Source: CBDHDJ01 sp965261645
GTDB lineage: Bacteria; Pseudomonadota; Alphaproteobacteria; SHVV01
DNA: 64,000 nt
Assembly (NCBI GenBank): GCA_965261645.1
Contig: CBDHDJ010000001.1
Location: forward strand, 1 to 64,000
Reading direction: 5' to 3'
The notes under the pieces were generated by a model that saw nothing but the letters and a program-made list of their open reading frames with translations, was not told where the DNA came from and did no database searches. The position numbers were made by a program, and so were the translations under genes. Positions 1 through 8,965 of this stretch are shown here, one piece after another; positions within the stretch are counted from its first letter, which is position 1; every line of letters starts with the position of its first letter.

Positions 1-430
1 TGGAGAGTTGGGCGAAAAGCCCTTCAGAAGAATGAGGCGCGGGTCGGCAAATTCTATCGGGGCCAGCAGGCAGAAGTCCTGCACAAATAGGCCGGATATA
101 GAACTGCAACCTGTTGTCCCGACGCACCAAATCATCCCTTCAACCGGGAGGCGTCCATATAGCTCGCCATGGACCCGAGGTGCGCCCCACCGTGTGTTCT
201 CCCGAGACATCCGTCGGATCAGATCGCGGATCTCCCTCGACACGGGCGGTCGGCCCGGTTTTCCCCGCCGCGACGTCCATGTCCAGAAAAGCCTGAACCC
301 CCTGCGGTGCCAACCGATGACGGTCTCGGGCCTGACGATGACCAGGGCGTGGCGCCAGCCAGGCCATAGGCAAGACAGGATGACCCAGAAAACCCTATCC
401 GCCATCCGAAGCGATGGCCGGGGCCTTTTC
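1..430 (-). pseudogene. Remnant of an integrase-core (rve-type) transposase, N-terminal part
   Basis: Reading the minus strand downward from about 480 gives a start-like stretch (MTDKQVAVLKRKRP), a frame change near 415-425, then WVILSCLWPGWRHAL, RPETVIGWHRRGFRLFW and RMSRENTRWGAPRVHGEL. These are typical of the N-terminal and linker region of stand-alone integrase-core transposases. The similarity stops near position 150, before any DDE catalytic core, so this is a frameshifted, truncated remnant. Nothing recognisable lies between 1 and about 150. On the plus strand, 1-90 is open in frame 1 and ends in TAG at 88-90, so it could be the tail of a gene entering from the left, but there is no other support for that. 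Confidence 0.55.
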
Positions 431-532
431 CGTTTCAGGACAGCTACCTGCTTGTCCGTCATCAAAACAAATGGGACTGTTGAGCGTGTTTCATAGGGAG
501 GATCGGAGGATCTGGCTCATCTTTGTTTGATG

Positions 533-1513
533 TTAAGCCGCTTGGCTTTGATGGTTCAAGCGGCGGTTTTGGGGGGTCAGTTTTTTGATCTTTTTTCTCT
601 TTTCGATGATGGCGGTGTGGCGTCCAAAGTAGGCGTCGGCTGGAGTTACGTTGCCGATGCTCTCGTGGTAGCGTTGGTTGTTGTAGTGATCGACGAAGGC
701 GCTGATCTGGTTTTCGAGATCGCCGGGTAGATAATAATTTTCAAGCAGGATCCGGTTCTTCAGCGTTTGATGCCAGCGCTCGATCTTGCCCTGGGTTTGC
801 GGGTGATACGGTGCGCCCCGAACGTGATCCATACCGTGGTCCTCGAGCCATTCAGCCAGATCGCCGGAGATATAGGACGAGCCGTTGTCGCTGAGCAGCT
901 TCGGCTTGTGGACGACATTGGCGCGATTGCAGCCTGAGGCTTCTAGCGCCAACTTCAGTGTTGCCGTCACATCGTCCGCCGTCATGTTGGTGCAGAGCTT
1001 CCAAGCAATGATGTAGCGGGAATAGTCGTCCAGGATGGTCGACAGGTAAAACCAGCCCCAGCCGATGACCTTGAGATAGGTGAAGTCGGTCTGCCACAGC
1101 TGGTTCGGCGCCGTGGTCTTGTCGCGGAACTCATCGGCTGCCTTGATGACCGCGAAAGCGGGGCTGGTGATCAGGTCGTGGGCCTTGAGAAGCCGGTAAA
1201 CCGAGGCTTCCGAGACAAAGTAGCCCCTGGTGTCCGTAAACCTGACGGCCAGTTCCCGGGGCGACAGTTGCGTCTCCTCCAGGGCAAGATCGATGATCTG
1301 CCCCCGGACATCATCCGGGATCCGGTTCCACACCCGGCCTGGGCTGCTGTTGCGATCCTCAAGACCGGCGTCGCCAAAGGCCAGAAAGCGATCGTACCAG
1401 CGATAAAAGGTGGTCTTCGGAATGCCCAGCTTGTCCAAAGTGGACCCGACGCCCAGGTGGGACTGCTCGACCAGGCGGATGATCTCCAGCTTCTCGGATG
1501 CGGGATACCTCAT
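533..1513 (-). CDS. IS3-family transposase OrfB
   Basis: Catalytic subunit of an IS3-type transposase, 326 residues. It has an N-terminal helix-turn-helix/HTH_21-like region and an rve core. The DDE residues are visible: Asp in WQTDFTYLK, Asp in LLSDNGSSY and Glu in TQGKIERWHQTLKN. It overlaps the truncated orfA by 4 bases (ATGA), as in the second copy, where OrfAB would be made by -1 frameshifting. This copy differs from the right-hand one by at least one residue (SPAFAVIK versus SPAFVVIK). The orfB itself is intact, but without a full orfA the element is probably inactive. Confidence 0.85.
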   Translation of the reverse strand: MRYPASEKLEIIRLVEQSHLGVGSTLDKLGIPKTTFYRWYDRFLAFGDAGLEDRNSSPGRVWNRIPDDVRGQIIDLALEETQLSPRELAVRFTDTRGYFVSEASVYRLLKAHDLITSPAFAVIKAADEFRDKTTAPNQLWQTDFTYLKVIGWGWFYLSTILDDYSRYIIAWKLCTNMTADDVTATLKLALEASGCNRANVVHKPKLLSDNGSSYISGDLAEWLEDHGMDHVRGAPYHPQTQGKIERWHQTLKNRILLENYYLPGDLENQISAFVDHYNNQRYHESIGNVTPADAYFGRHTAIIEKRKKIKKLTPQNRRLNHQSQAA

Positions 1514-1743
1514 TCCTCGTCTCCCCCATGCCCGATCATGTTTTTTTTGAGAAGCCGGTTCTCCAGCGAAAGTTCGGCGACCAACTCCTTCAAGTCGCGC
1601 ATCTCCTGGCGCAGGCCTTTAACCTCGCCCGAGGTCGCTTGGCGCCCGGTGTCGCCGGCGAGCCGCTTCTTGCCCGCTTCCAAAAACTCTTTCGACCAGC
1701 TGTAATACAGACCCTCGGCGATGCCCTCGCGGCGGCACAAGGC
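1510..1743 (-). pseudogene. IS3-family OrfA, 5' truncated
   Basis: The C-terminal 76 or so residues of the 124-residue OrfA found intact at 61884-62258, including the leucine-zipper-like stretch (LKELVAELSLENRLLKKN). The upstream part, with most of the helix-turn-helix, is cut off at 1743 by the end of the IS256 remnant. Confidence 0.8.
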
Positions 1744-2096
1744 GAGCTATTGTCAAAAGTTGGTGACGCAGGTTTCAGGCGGCGCGTTCGGTTAGCTTTT
1801 CTCCGTCCTTGAATTTGACGCCTTGAATGATGTCGGCGATCTGGTTCGAGCCGTCCAGGCGACGCCACTTCTTGCTGGCCGACTGGCACAGCTTGAAGAC
1901 CATGGTGAGCGCCGTCATGCGGCTGAGGCAGCCCTTGGTCTTGGTGGTCCTGAGGCGCACGGTCGCAAAGGTGCTTTCGATGGGATTGGTGGTGCGAATG
2001 TGCTTCCAGTGCTCGGCCGGGAAGTCGTAGAAGGCGAGCAACACGTCGCGGTCCTTGGCCAGGCAGGCCACCGCTTTGTCGTACTTGGGGCCATAG

Positions 2097-3540
2097 CAGC
2101 CCGTTGATTAAGTGGCTTTTTCCGGCTCTCACTCCCAGATGAGGAATGCGGCGGCGAAAGCCGTCTGGCCGCTTTGCGAGCCCCCCCGTGCCACCAGCAT
2201 GGCCCCGGTGGGCGTGAGCAGAACGAAAATACCGCCATATCCGCCCGCCACGGCCTCCCGCGGGGTGCCGGCGCCGATGAGCTGGCGCATCAGTAACGAT
2301 AGATTGTGGCCGGCGACGTGGAGCAGGTATCGCTTGTGCACATTCTCTCGCCCGCGCAGCCAGGTTCGTCGCATGCCGCCACGATCGAGGTTGTGGGCAA
2401 AGCAGCGCTCGACGATCTCGGCGCGCAGCTTGAAGGCCTCGCGGGCGACCCCGGACTTGAGCCGCGCACGGTTATTGGTGACCGCGCGCCGCGCCGCCTC
2501 ATCACCGTGCCAGCGCGAAAAGCCGGTCTGCTTGGGCGCCGCGATCCGGGTCTTCCAGGGACTGTCGTTCAGAGCCCTCAAGACCGCCCGTGAGTGATAA
2601 CCTTTGTCGGCGACGCATTCGGCCGGGTCCTCCGATGTCGGTGCCGCATCCACCGCCTCGAGGTTTGCCTCGGCCTTCGCCAGGGTCTTGGAAAGCGTCG
2701 TGGTGTCGCCCTCATCGGCCGGGTGCAGCTCGGCCGCCACCACCGCGCCGGTGTCCAGATCCACCGCGTGCTCGGGCTTGTAGGCCAGATGCGTCGTGCC
2801 GTCCTTCATCTTGGCGATCTTGGCCTCGGGGTCGCTCTTCGAAACCCAATCCGTGTTGGAAAGCTTCTTGCCCTTGCGCTTCCGGTCCAGACGCGCCAGG
2901 TCCTCGGCCGTGGGTGTCTCGACCCCGCTTTCCCGGGCCAGGCGCTCCAGCATCTCCCGGTAGCCTTCGCCGTTGTCGCGCCGCACGATGTTCCGCAGCG
3001 CCGCGTTGGCCTCCATGGTCGAGGCATCGACGCCGATGCGCTCGCCCTTGATCAGCCCCGCCTCGGCGATCAGCACCAGAACCCAGTCGAAGACCGCCGC
3101 GTGGACTTCATGGGGCAGGCGCGTGCGGCTCCGTGACAGCCAGGAATGGTCCGGTACCCGATCACGGCTCCCCAGTCGCAGGAACGCCCGCAGCGAAAGC
3201 GAGTCCGAGCAGCGCCACTCCAGACCGCGCTCGCTGTCGATGCCCTCAAAGTAGCCCACCAGGTGCATCCGGAAATAGCGCCCGGGCGGCACCGAGGGCG
3301 CGCCCATCCGGGCCGCGTAATAAGGCCGGCAGCTCGCCTCGGCAAAGGCGTCGAAGCCGCCCTCGATCAGCACCGACTGCAAGCGGTCATAAAACACATG
3401 ACCCGGAGAGCGCGGCATCTCCGACCAGCTCACCATCAGGTCCCCCTGACCATCCTTCTGCCGTCCCATCGCCATCGGCAAATCCCCCTGCAAATCAGGG
3501 AACCAGAGAATCAGACGGCGCCGACTTAATCAACGGGCTG
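2097..3540 (-). mobile_element. IS5/IS1182-superfamily element, copy A (454-residue transposase)
   Basis: A 1444-bp element with terminal inverted repeats CAGCCCGTTGATTAAGT and ACTTAATCAACGGGCTG. It sits in the IS256 transposase gene and is flanked by a perfect 4-bp duplication ATAG (2093-2096 and 3541-3544). Removing the element and one ATAG restores the uninterrupted sequence seen in the other IS256 copies. Further copies lie at 20956-22399 and 63855-64000. Confidence 0.9.
2129..3475 (-). CDS. DDE transposase (IS5/IS1182 superfamily)
   Basis: Transposase of the element at 2097-3540. The longest frame starts at 3493, but the ATG at 3475 is preceded by a GGGGGA stretch and is the better start. 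It has a DUF772-type N-terminal region (SVPPGRYFRMHLVGYFEG) followed by a DDE core with Asp in RIGVDASTMEANA and Asp in CVADKGYHSR. Candidate acidic third residues lie near AEIVERCFAHNLDRGGMRR. It differs from the 21021 copy by a few substitutions (YYAARMG here, YYAVRMG there). The exact IS family is uncertain: IS1182 and IS5 overlap for this type. Confidence 0.85.
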   Translation of the reverse strand: MAMGRQKDGQGDLMVSWSEMPRSPGHVFYDRLQSVLIEGGFDAFAEASCRPYYAARMGAPSVPPGRYFRMHLVGYFEGIDSERGLEWRCSDSLSLRAFLRLGSRDRVPDHSWLSRSRTRLPHEVHAAVFDWVLVLIAEAGLIKGERIGVDASTMEANAALRNIVRRDNGEGYREMLERLARESGVETPTAEDLARLDRKRKGKKLSNTDWVSKSDPEAKIAKMKDGTTHLAYKPEHAVDLDTGAVVAAELHPADEGDTTTLSKTLAKAEANLEAVDAAPTSEDPAECVADKGYHSRAVLRALNDSPWKTRIAAPKQTGFSRWHGDEAARRAVTNNRARLKSGVAREAFKLRAEIVERCFAHNLDRGGMRRTWLRGRENVHKRYLLHVAGHNLSLLMRQLIGAGTPREAVAGGYGGIFVLLTPTGAMLVARGGSQSGQTAFAAAFLIWE

Positions 3541-3960
3541 ATAGGCCTCGAGGAAGAAGTCGAAGGCCTTCTCGGCCACCGCGCGGGTCTCGGCCATCCA
3601 GATGTCCTGTAGGTGCTGCTTGGCGCGTGGCTGGACGGACTTCGGGAGCTTGTTGAGCACGTTGGCGGTCTTGTGCACCCAACAGCGCTGCTCGCGCGTC
3701 GTCCCGTAGACCTCGCGCAAGGCTTTCCAGAAACCGAGCGCCCCGTCGCCGGTGGCCAGCTCGGGCGCAATCGCCAGGCCGCGGCGCTTGAGATCGAGCA
3801 GCACTTCGCGCCAGGACTGGGCGCTCTCCCGGTAGCCGTCGGCGATCGCCAGCAGCTCCTTGCGGCCCAGCTCGTCGGCACCGATGATCACGCACATGCA
3901 TTGCTTGTCATGGTCGAGCCGTGGTGAGAAGTAGACGCCCTCGGCCCAGAAGTAGACATA

Positions 3961-5122
3961 ATACCAACGGCGCAAAATTCTGACTCGCAAGGGATTCCCT
4001 TTTTGGGCTGGATGTGATTCAAGGCTGGCGAAGGAGATTCGCCATGTCAGTATGCATTGCTCTTCGGGACGACTACGACAGCATTGAGCTCCGGTGTTTG
4101 GCCAAGCACAGTCGCGATCCCCGCCAAGTTCGCCGGCTTTTGGCCTTGGCGGCGGTTTACGACGGCATGAGCCGAGCGGAAGCCGCTAAGGTCGGCGGCA
4201 TGGATCGCCAGACGCTGAGAGACTGGGCGCACCGCTTCAACGATGAAGGGGCAGACGGCTTGAAGAACCGTCCCGGTGCGGGCCGCCCCCGGCTCTTGAC
4301 CGACGAGCAGATGGGCGAACTGTCGGTGATCGTCGAAACGGGCCCCGATCCAAAGATTGACGGTGTGGTTCGCTGGCGGCGGGTTGACCTGAAACGGGTG
4401 ATCGAAGAACGCTTTGGCGTGATCTATAGCGAGCGGGCGATCTCCGACCTTCTCGTCGCGCTGTCCTTCTCCCACATCAGCGCCCGGCCGCAGCACCCCA
4501 AGCAGGACCAGCGGGTGATCGAGGCGTTCAAAAAAACTTCCCCCGCACGCTCGCTGCCCACCTAGCCGGTCTGCCCAAGACCAAGCGGGTCGAGATCTGG
4601 TTCCAAGACGAGGCCAGGCTGGGACAGAAGAACGGGCGTGTGCGCATTTGGGCGAAGAAGGGAACAAGGCCACGCCTGCCCGCCGATCAGCGCTACACGA
4701 ACGCCTACCTCTTTGGCGCAATCTGTCCCATGGGAGCCAAGGGTGCCGCTCTCATGCTCCCCTTCGCCAACACAGCCGCCATGCAGATGCATCTCGACGA
4801 GATCAGCTGCAACGTCGCCGCCAAGGCCCATGGCGTCGTCCTGATGGACCGCGCCGGGTGGCACAGCACCGACCAGCTCAAGGTCCCCAAGAACCTCACC
4901 ATCATCCTGCTGCCATCGCGCTCGCCCGAGCTGAACCCGGTCGAGAACATCTGGCAATACCTCCGCCAGAATTGGCTCTCTAACCGCGTCTTCGAAGATT
5001 ACGACGCCATCATCGAGGCCGGTTGCCAAGCCTGGAACAAACTAATCGACCAGCCCGAGACGATCATGTCCATCGGAATGAGAGATTGGGCGATTTCAGG
5101 TCAATAATTAGTGCCGTTGGTA
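3961..5122 (+). mobile_element. IS630-family element 1
   Basis: About 1160 bp, inserted in the IS256 remnant. Its ends are TACCAACGGCGC on the left and, inverted, TACCAACGGCAC on the right. It is flanked by TA (3959-3960 and 5123-5124), the standard IS630 target duplication. Joining the flanks through one TA restores GACATAACGCTT, as in the intact IS256 copies. Confidence 0.9.
4044..5107 (+). CDS. IS630-family transposase (two frames joined by -1 frameshift)
   Basis: Frame A starts at ATG 4044 and ends at 4565. It carries the helix-turn-helix (MSRAEAAKVGGMDRQTLRDW) and the linker. Frame B, one base back, runs to 5107 and holds the DDE core: Asp in WFQDEARLG, Asp in VVLMDRAGWH and Glu in SPELNPVENIW. 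The switch point is a run of seven A at 4530-4536 (TTCAAAAAAAC), a classic slippery site for IS630 elements, so the two frames probably make one protein of about 350 residues. Apart from the programmed shift the gene looks intact. Confidence 0.85.
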
Positions 5123-5156
5123 TAACGCTTGGCCGAGAGATCGCGCCGTTGCCAAT

Positions 5157-6110
5157 TGAAAGTGTCGAATCGGACATGGGCTTCCGCCCAGCCGGGGCCG
5201 GAAACACCAGTCCGCTCCCGTCATCGAGGATCCGCGCCTCATCGAGGATCGCCAGTGCCCGGCTCGAAAGCGGAACACGATGCTCCCTTCCGCCATTCAT
5301 GCGCTCGCCCGGGATCGTCCAGGTCGCCGCTTCCATGTCGATCTCGGACCACGATGCGCCCCGGACCTCGCCGGAACGCGCCGCCGTCAGAACCAGGAAT
5401 TCAAACACCAGCCGTGCCGCGAGCGAAGCCCGTGCTTCCTTCACCGTCCGGATCGCGCCGCCGGCTTCAGTGTGATGAACGGCCCGGAAATGCCGACGTC
5501 TGTTGCCGACTCTCGGCAACGCGGACGCGATGGCGTCGCCGGCAGGATTGTCGCCGCGATACCCCTGCGCGACTGCCCACTTCATGACCGCGCTAATGCG
5601 CTGGCGAACGCGGCGGGCAGTCTCGGCCTTTTCGGTCCATATCGGCAGCAGGACCGCCATCACGTCGGCCGTGGTGATGATATCCAGCGGCTTGCTCGCG
5701 AGGCGCGGAAAAGCGTATTGCCGCAACGATGAGGTCCATTGACCGGCGGACTTGCCGCCATCGCGCCACGTCGGCCTGTGGATTTCGATTACGGTCCGGG
5801 CGGCTTTCTCGAAAACCGGGATGTCCGATCGCCGCTTCAGCGCCAGCGGATCGCACCCGGCACGGGCCAGCTTGCGGTTTTCAAACGCCGCCTCTCGGGC
5901 TTCGGCCAGCGAGACTAGAGGAAAGCTGCCAAGTCCCATGTCGCACCGCCGCCCGCGCACGACGGTTCGCAAAACCCATGACTTCGCGCCGCTCGGCTTG
6001 ACCACGAGATACAGGCCATTGCCGTCGCCGTGCCGTCCCGGCTTCGTTACCGTTTCCGCGAACCTCGCTGTTAGTTTCCCAGCCAATGACATTCCCTCAT
6101 GCGATACCAC
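5157..6110 (-). pseudogene. Tyrosine recombinase / island integrase, C-terminally truncated
   Basis: P4-type integrase. The N-terminal arm-binding domain (DUF4102-like: TKPGRHGDGNGLYLVVKPSG, SFPLVSLAEAREAA) is followed by a core-binding domain and the start of the catalytic domain. The first catalytic Arg box is visible (LTAARSGEVRGASWSEID). Coding sequence is lost at 5157, before the His-x-x-Arg and Tyr nucleophile region. The open frame then runs for about 30 codons into IS256/IS630 sequence, so the predicted tail is chimeric. It is inactive as a recombinase. It may mark the edge of an old genomic island; no tRNA or attachment repeat is visible between it and 6263. Confidence 0.85.
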
Positions 6111-6262
6111 CCTCTGTGTGGGAAAGCAGTGGCACTCGATGGAAGCGTCAAGCTGTCAGTAGAGATATGAGGCCTGTTGTTTGATGAGTTTAAAGCACTA
6201 GAAAGACCTCCCAGGAAAAGACAACGGCGGACACTTCATCCGCCAACATTGACCGTCGTCGG

Positions 6263-7069
6263 ATGAACCGGACCCCGAAACACCCGTTTACCAACCGCTG
6301 CACGCCGCACCGCTCCTGGGCGCGGAGGATTGCTGGGCTGATCGCGGCTTGCGCTCTGCTCGCGTCACTTCACGCGCCGGCCGCGGCCCTCAGCAACGAC
6401 GAGATCATCCAGAATTTCAGCATCGTCGCCTTCGGCAACGAGTATCTCGCCGACAACTTCACGCATTTGCGCAAATTGGCGGCGCCGGTCCGTATCTGGA
6501 TTCAGGGCGATTATCCCGACTATTTCGAGGATTTCGTTGTCCAGCACATCGCGGACCTCAAGCGCCTCACCAAGCACCCGATCGAGTTGTACTACTCGCC
6601 GGCGCTCCACAAGGCGGGCAAGCTTGCCAAGAATTTCGATCAAACCAAGATCAACTTCATCCTCTTTTACCTGCCGCGCGAGAAGATCGCCAAGTCGGTT
6701 GTCAAATACTTCGACAACGACGTTGAGCAAGTCGAAAAAATGGTAAAAATATCAACCTGTTTTGCGAAGTTCTTCAAGAAGGGTGACACCATTAAGGCGG
6801 CCATCGCGGTATTCCCCGCCCACCACCCCAAGGACTGGATGCGCGCTTGCGTCGTCGAGGAGCTGACGCAGGTGCTGGGGCTGCCCAATGACAGCACGGC
6901 GGTCGCACCCTCCATCTTCAACGACAAAAGCCGGCATTTCGAATTGACCGCGCACGACCGCCTGCTCCTGCGTATCCTCTACGATCCGCGCATGACGATC
7001 GGTATGCCGCGCAAGGAAGCCCTTAGGACCGCGCGCCGGATCATCGAGGAATACAGGCCAGGAAATTAA
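6263..7069 (+). CDS. DUF2927 family exported protein
   Basis: 268 residues. The N-terminus is basic, followed by a hydrophobic stretch (IAGLIAACALLASLHAPAAALS) that fits a Sec signal peptide cleaved after AAA or AAAL, so the mature protein should be periplasmic. The body matches the DUF2927 family, most clearly at CVVEELTQVLGLPNDS followed by PSIFND and the ending HDRLLLRILYDPRM. The conserved E-E and the D-R-L-L-L block are reminiscent of metallopeptidase-like folds, but no function is established for the family. It ends 7 bases from the convergent dehydrogenase gene. Confidence 0.8.
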   Translation: MNRTPKHPFTNRCTPHRSWARRIAGLIAACALLASLHAPAAALSNDEIIQNFSIVAFGNEYLADNFTHLRKLAAPVRIWIQGDYPDYFEDFVVQHIADLKRLTKHPIELYYSPALHKAGKLAKNFDQTKINFILFYLPREKIAKSVVKYFDNDVEQVEKMVKISTCFAKFFKKGDTIKAAIAVFPAHHPKDWMRACVVEELTQVLGLPNDSTAVAPSIFNDKSRHFELTAHDRLLLRILYDPRMTIGMPRKEALRTARRIIEEYRPGN

Positions 7070-7076
7070 CCGATCG

Positions 7077-7961
7077 CTAGAGCGGGCCGTCGGCATAGAG
7101 CCGGATCAGTCCGCTTTGATCGACGTTGTCGTGGCCTTGCTCGATGAGCAGGCGGTAAAGCTCGGTAGCGAGCCCGGTCATCGGAACCGATGCCCCGGCC
7201 TCGCCGGCGAGATCGCACGCCGTCTCCATGTCCTTGAGCATGAGACGCACGCCGCCGCGGGGCGCCAGATCGGCCTCGATCATGCGCCGGGCATGGACTT
7301 GAAGAACGGTCGAATCGGCAAAACCGCCGGCCAGGCAGTCGGGCAGCCGGCCCGCGTCAACCCCAGCCTCGGCGGCGAGCTTGAGGGTCTCGGCGACGAC
7401 CGCAATCGTGCCGCCCACGATCATCTGATTGCACACCTTGGTGGTTTGGCCGGCGCCATGCGGTCCCATGTGGGTCAATCGTTGCCCCAGATGATCGATG
7501 ATCGGCCGGACCGCCTCGATATCCTCGGGCGCACCGCCGGCCATGAACACCAAGCTGCCTTCTTCGGCGCCCACCACACCGCCGGAGACCGGGGCGTCGA
7601 TCCAGCGCATGCCGGTCTCCTCGGCGAGGCGCATCGCCATGTCACGGCTCGAGGCCGGAGCGATGCTCGAGGTATCGACCAGGATCTTGCTCATGTCCGC
7701 GCCGTCTTTGACGCCTTGAGGCCCCAACACCACCGCTTCCACCGCGGCCGTATCGCTGAGGCTGAGGAAAATCACGTCGCTCGCCCGCGCCACCTCGGCC
7801 GGGCTGGCCGCCGCCCCTGCCCCGGCGCTCACCAACGCCTCCGTTTTGTCCACTGAGCGGTTCCACACGGTGAGCGGGTAACCGGCGTGGATCAGTCGCT
7901 TGGCCATCGGCGCTCCCATGTTGCCAAGACCGATCCAGCCCAGCGCGGTATCCGATGCCAT
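7077..7961 (-). CDS. NAD(P)-dependent oxidoreductase, 3-hydroxyisobutyrate dehydrogenase family
   Basis: About 294 residues, a normal family length. The N-terminal Rossmann motif is GWIGLGNMGAPMAKRL, the substrate-binding loop is DAPVSGGVVGAEEGSLVFMAGG, and the catalytic Lys lies in GAGQTTKVCNQMIVGG. The family oxidises beta-hydroxyacids such as 3-hydroxyisobutyrate or tartronate semialdehyde, and the substrate cannot be fixed here. The frame is open to 8000, but ATG 7961 is chosen because a strong AGGAGGT site lies just upstream (7971-7977). It is followed on the same strand, 67 bases upstream, by an SDR gene, so the two may form one transcript. Confidence 0.85.
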   Translation of the reverse strand: MASDTALGWIGLGNMGAPMAKRLIHAGYPLTVWNRSVDKTEALVSAGAGAAASPAEVARASDVIFLSLSDTAAVEAVVLGPQGVKDGADMSKILVDTSSIAPASSRDMAMRLAEETGMRWIDAPVSGGVVGAEEGSLVFMAGGAPEDIEAVRPIIDHLGQRLTHMGPHGAGQTTKVCNQMIVGGTIAVVAETLKLAAEAGVDAGRLPDCLAGGFADSTVLQVHARRMIEADLAPRGGVRLMLKDMETACDLAGEAGASVPMTGLATELYRLLIEQGHDNVDQSGLIRLYADGPL

Positions 7962-8028
7962 CGTTGGGGACCTCCTGTTTCTCGACCCGCTCTGCAGCAC
8001 GCCGCGGCGTGCTTGCGTGAGCTGCCCC

Positions 8029-8820
8029 TCAGCTCATCGATTGGCCGTCGTCGATGAGAATCGTGCTACCCGTCATGAAATCGGAGGCGCCCGAGGCGAG
8101 CAGCAAGAGTACGCCGTCGAGGTCCTCCGGCTGGCCTATGCGTTTTCTCAAATAAGCGTTGATCTGCTCCTGGCCGAGCTCGGACTTGAAGAACGCGCTG
8201 TTCATCTCGGTCTCGAAATAGCCCGGCGCAAGCGCATTGACCTGAATGTCGTGGCGCGCCCATTCGAGCGCCATGGAGCGGGTCATCTGGATGAGCGCGG
8301 ATTTGGCCATGCTGTAAAGCGAGAGCTGGTTTTCAGGGCGGAGCGCGGCCATCGAGGCCATGTTGATGATCTTACCGCCGTGGCCATGTTTGATCATGTG
8401 GCGCCCGACCTCCCGCGCGACGAGCCAAGCCCCCCTCAGATTCGTGTTCATCAGGCGGTCGTAGTCCGCGGTCTCCATTTCGCTGATCCACTTGGGCTCG
8501 GCGATGCCGGCGTTGTTGACCAGGATGGAGATGACGCCGAGTTCGGTTTCGGCGGCGTTGACCACCTCGCGGACGTCGGCCTCATCAGTGACGTCGAGCC
8601 GGAGCGGCAGCGCGCGGCCATCGAAGGCCTCGATGTCGTCGGTCAGTGCCTGGAGGGCGTCGATCCGACGGGCGGCCACGGCGACATGCGCCCCGGCGCG
8701 GGCCAACGTGATCGCGAAGCGCCGGCCGAAGCCGCTGGAGGCGCCCGTCACCAGCGCCCCCTTGCCCTCGAGCGAGAACAGGGAGACTAGGAAATCTGCC
8801 CCTGAGATTGAATGATTCAA
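8029..8820 (-). CDS. SDR family oxidoreductase
   Basis: 263 residues. Classical short-chain dehydrogenase: nucleotide-binding TGASSGFG, structural NNAG, and the catalytic set Ser (NMASMAAL region), Tyr and Lys in YSMAKSAL. The family's reaction is NAD(P)(H)-dependent oxidation or reduction of a carbonyl/hydroxyl. It is co-directional with the HIBADH-like gene downstream. The N-terminus before LFSLEGKGALVTG is longer than usual, so the true start may be internal. Confidence 0.85.
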   Translation of the reverse strand: MNHSISGADFLVSLFSLEGKGALVTGASSGFGRRFAITLARAGAHVAVAARRIDALQALTDDIEAFDGRALPLRLDVTDEADVREVVNAAETELGVISILVNNAGIAEPKWISEMETADYDRLMNTNLRGAWLVAREVGRHMIKHGHGGKIINMASMAALRPENQLSLYSMAKSALIQMTRSMALEWARHDIQVNALAPGYFETEMNSAFFKSELGQEQINAYLRKRIGQPEDLDGVLLLLASGASDFMTGSTILIDDGQSMS

Positions 8821-8965
8821 CGCTTCGCGGCGCCCCTGCCCCAGATGTCGGCGGGCACTTTAGAGGCGCTCACCAGCGACCGCAAGGGAACGGCGCAGCG
8901 TGGCAAATGTTTATTAACCGACTCCAGAATACGCTGTGCGCGAACACTTGGCGAAGGCAGGTGCG

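Larger units (their letters stand above)
505..1743 (-). mobile_element. IS3-family element, copy 1, truncated at its orfA end
   Basis: The orfB-side end at about 505 (GGAGGATCTGGCTCATC on the plus strand) resembles the orfA-side end of the second copy at 61843 (GGAGGATTTCTGTCTCATC), so these are its terminal inverted repeats. The element keeps all of orfB and the last part of orfA. It stops at 1743, where the IS256 end (GAGCTAT) begins. The missing 5' part of orfA is not found on the far side of the IS256 remnant, so a deletion or recombination followed the insertion. It is inverted relative to the copy at 61843-62766. Confidence 0.8.
1744..5156 (-). mobile_element. IS256-family element, copy A: remnant with two nested insertions
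   Basis: Near-identical to the intact copy at 41613-42993. Three blocks survive: 1744-2096 (left end and C-terminal coding part), 3541-3960 (middle of the transposase) and 5123-5156 (about 30 bases further upstream in the gene). An IS1182-like element (2097-3540) and an IS630 element (3961-5122) lie between them. After 5156 the match to IS256 stops and integrase sequence begins. The 5' third of the transposase gene and the other terminal repeat are therefore missing. No 9-bp target duplication can be paired, which points to a deletion or recombination at this edge. Confidence 0.9.
1772..5156 (-). pseudogene. IS256-family transposase, interrupted and truncated
   Basis: Coding blocks of the same transposase as at 28945-30195 and 41644-42900. 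The C-terminal block ends in GVKFKDGEKLTERAA near 1775. The middle block (3541-3960) carries TGDGALGFWKALREVYG, and 5123-5156 carries the short stretch before YVYFWAEGVYF. The gene is split by two other IS elements and lacks its first 180 or so codons. Confidence 0.85.

Noticed and set aside
8..496. 162-residue plus-strand frame at the left edge
   Set aside because: Opposite strand shows clear integrase-core transposase similarity over the same bases; the plus-strand product is featureless.
6111..6262. Attachment site or tRNA next to the truncated integrase
   Set aside because: No tRNA 3' end or direct repeat pair could be found in the 150 bases beside the integrase start.
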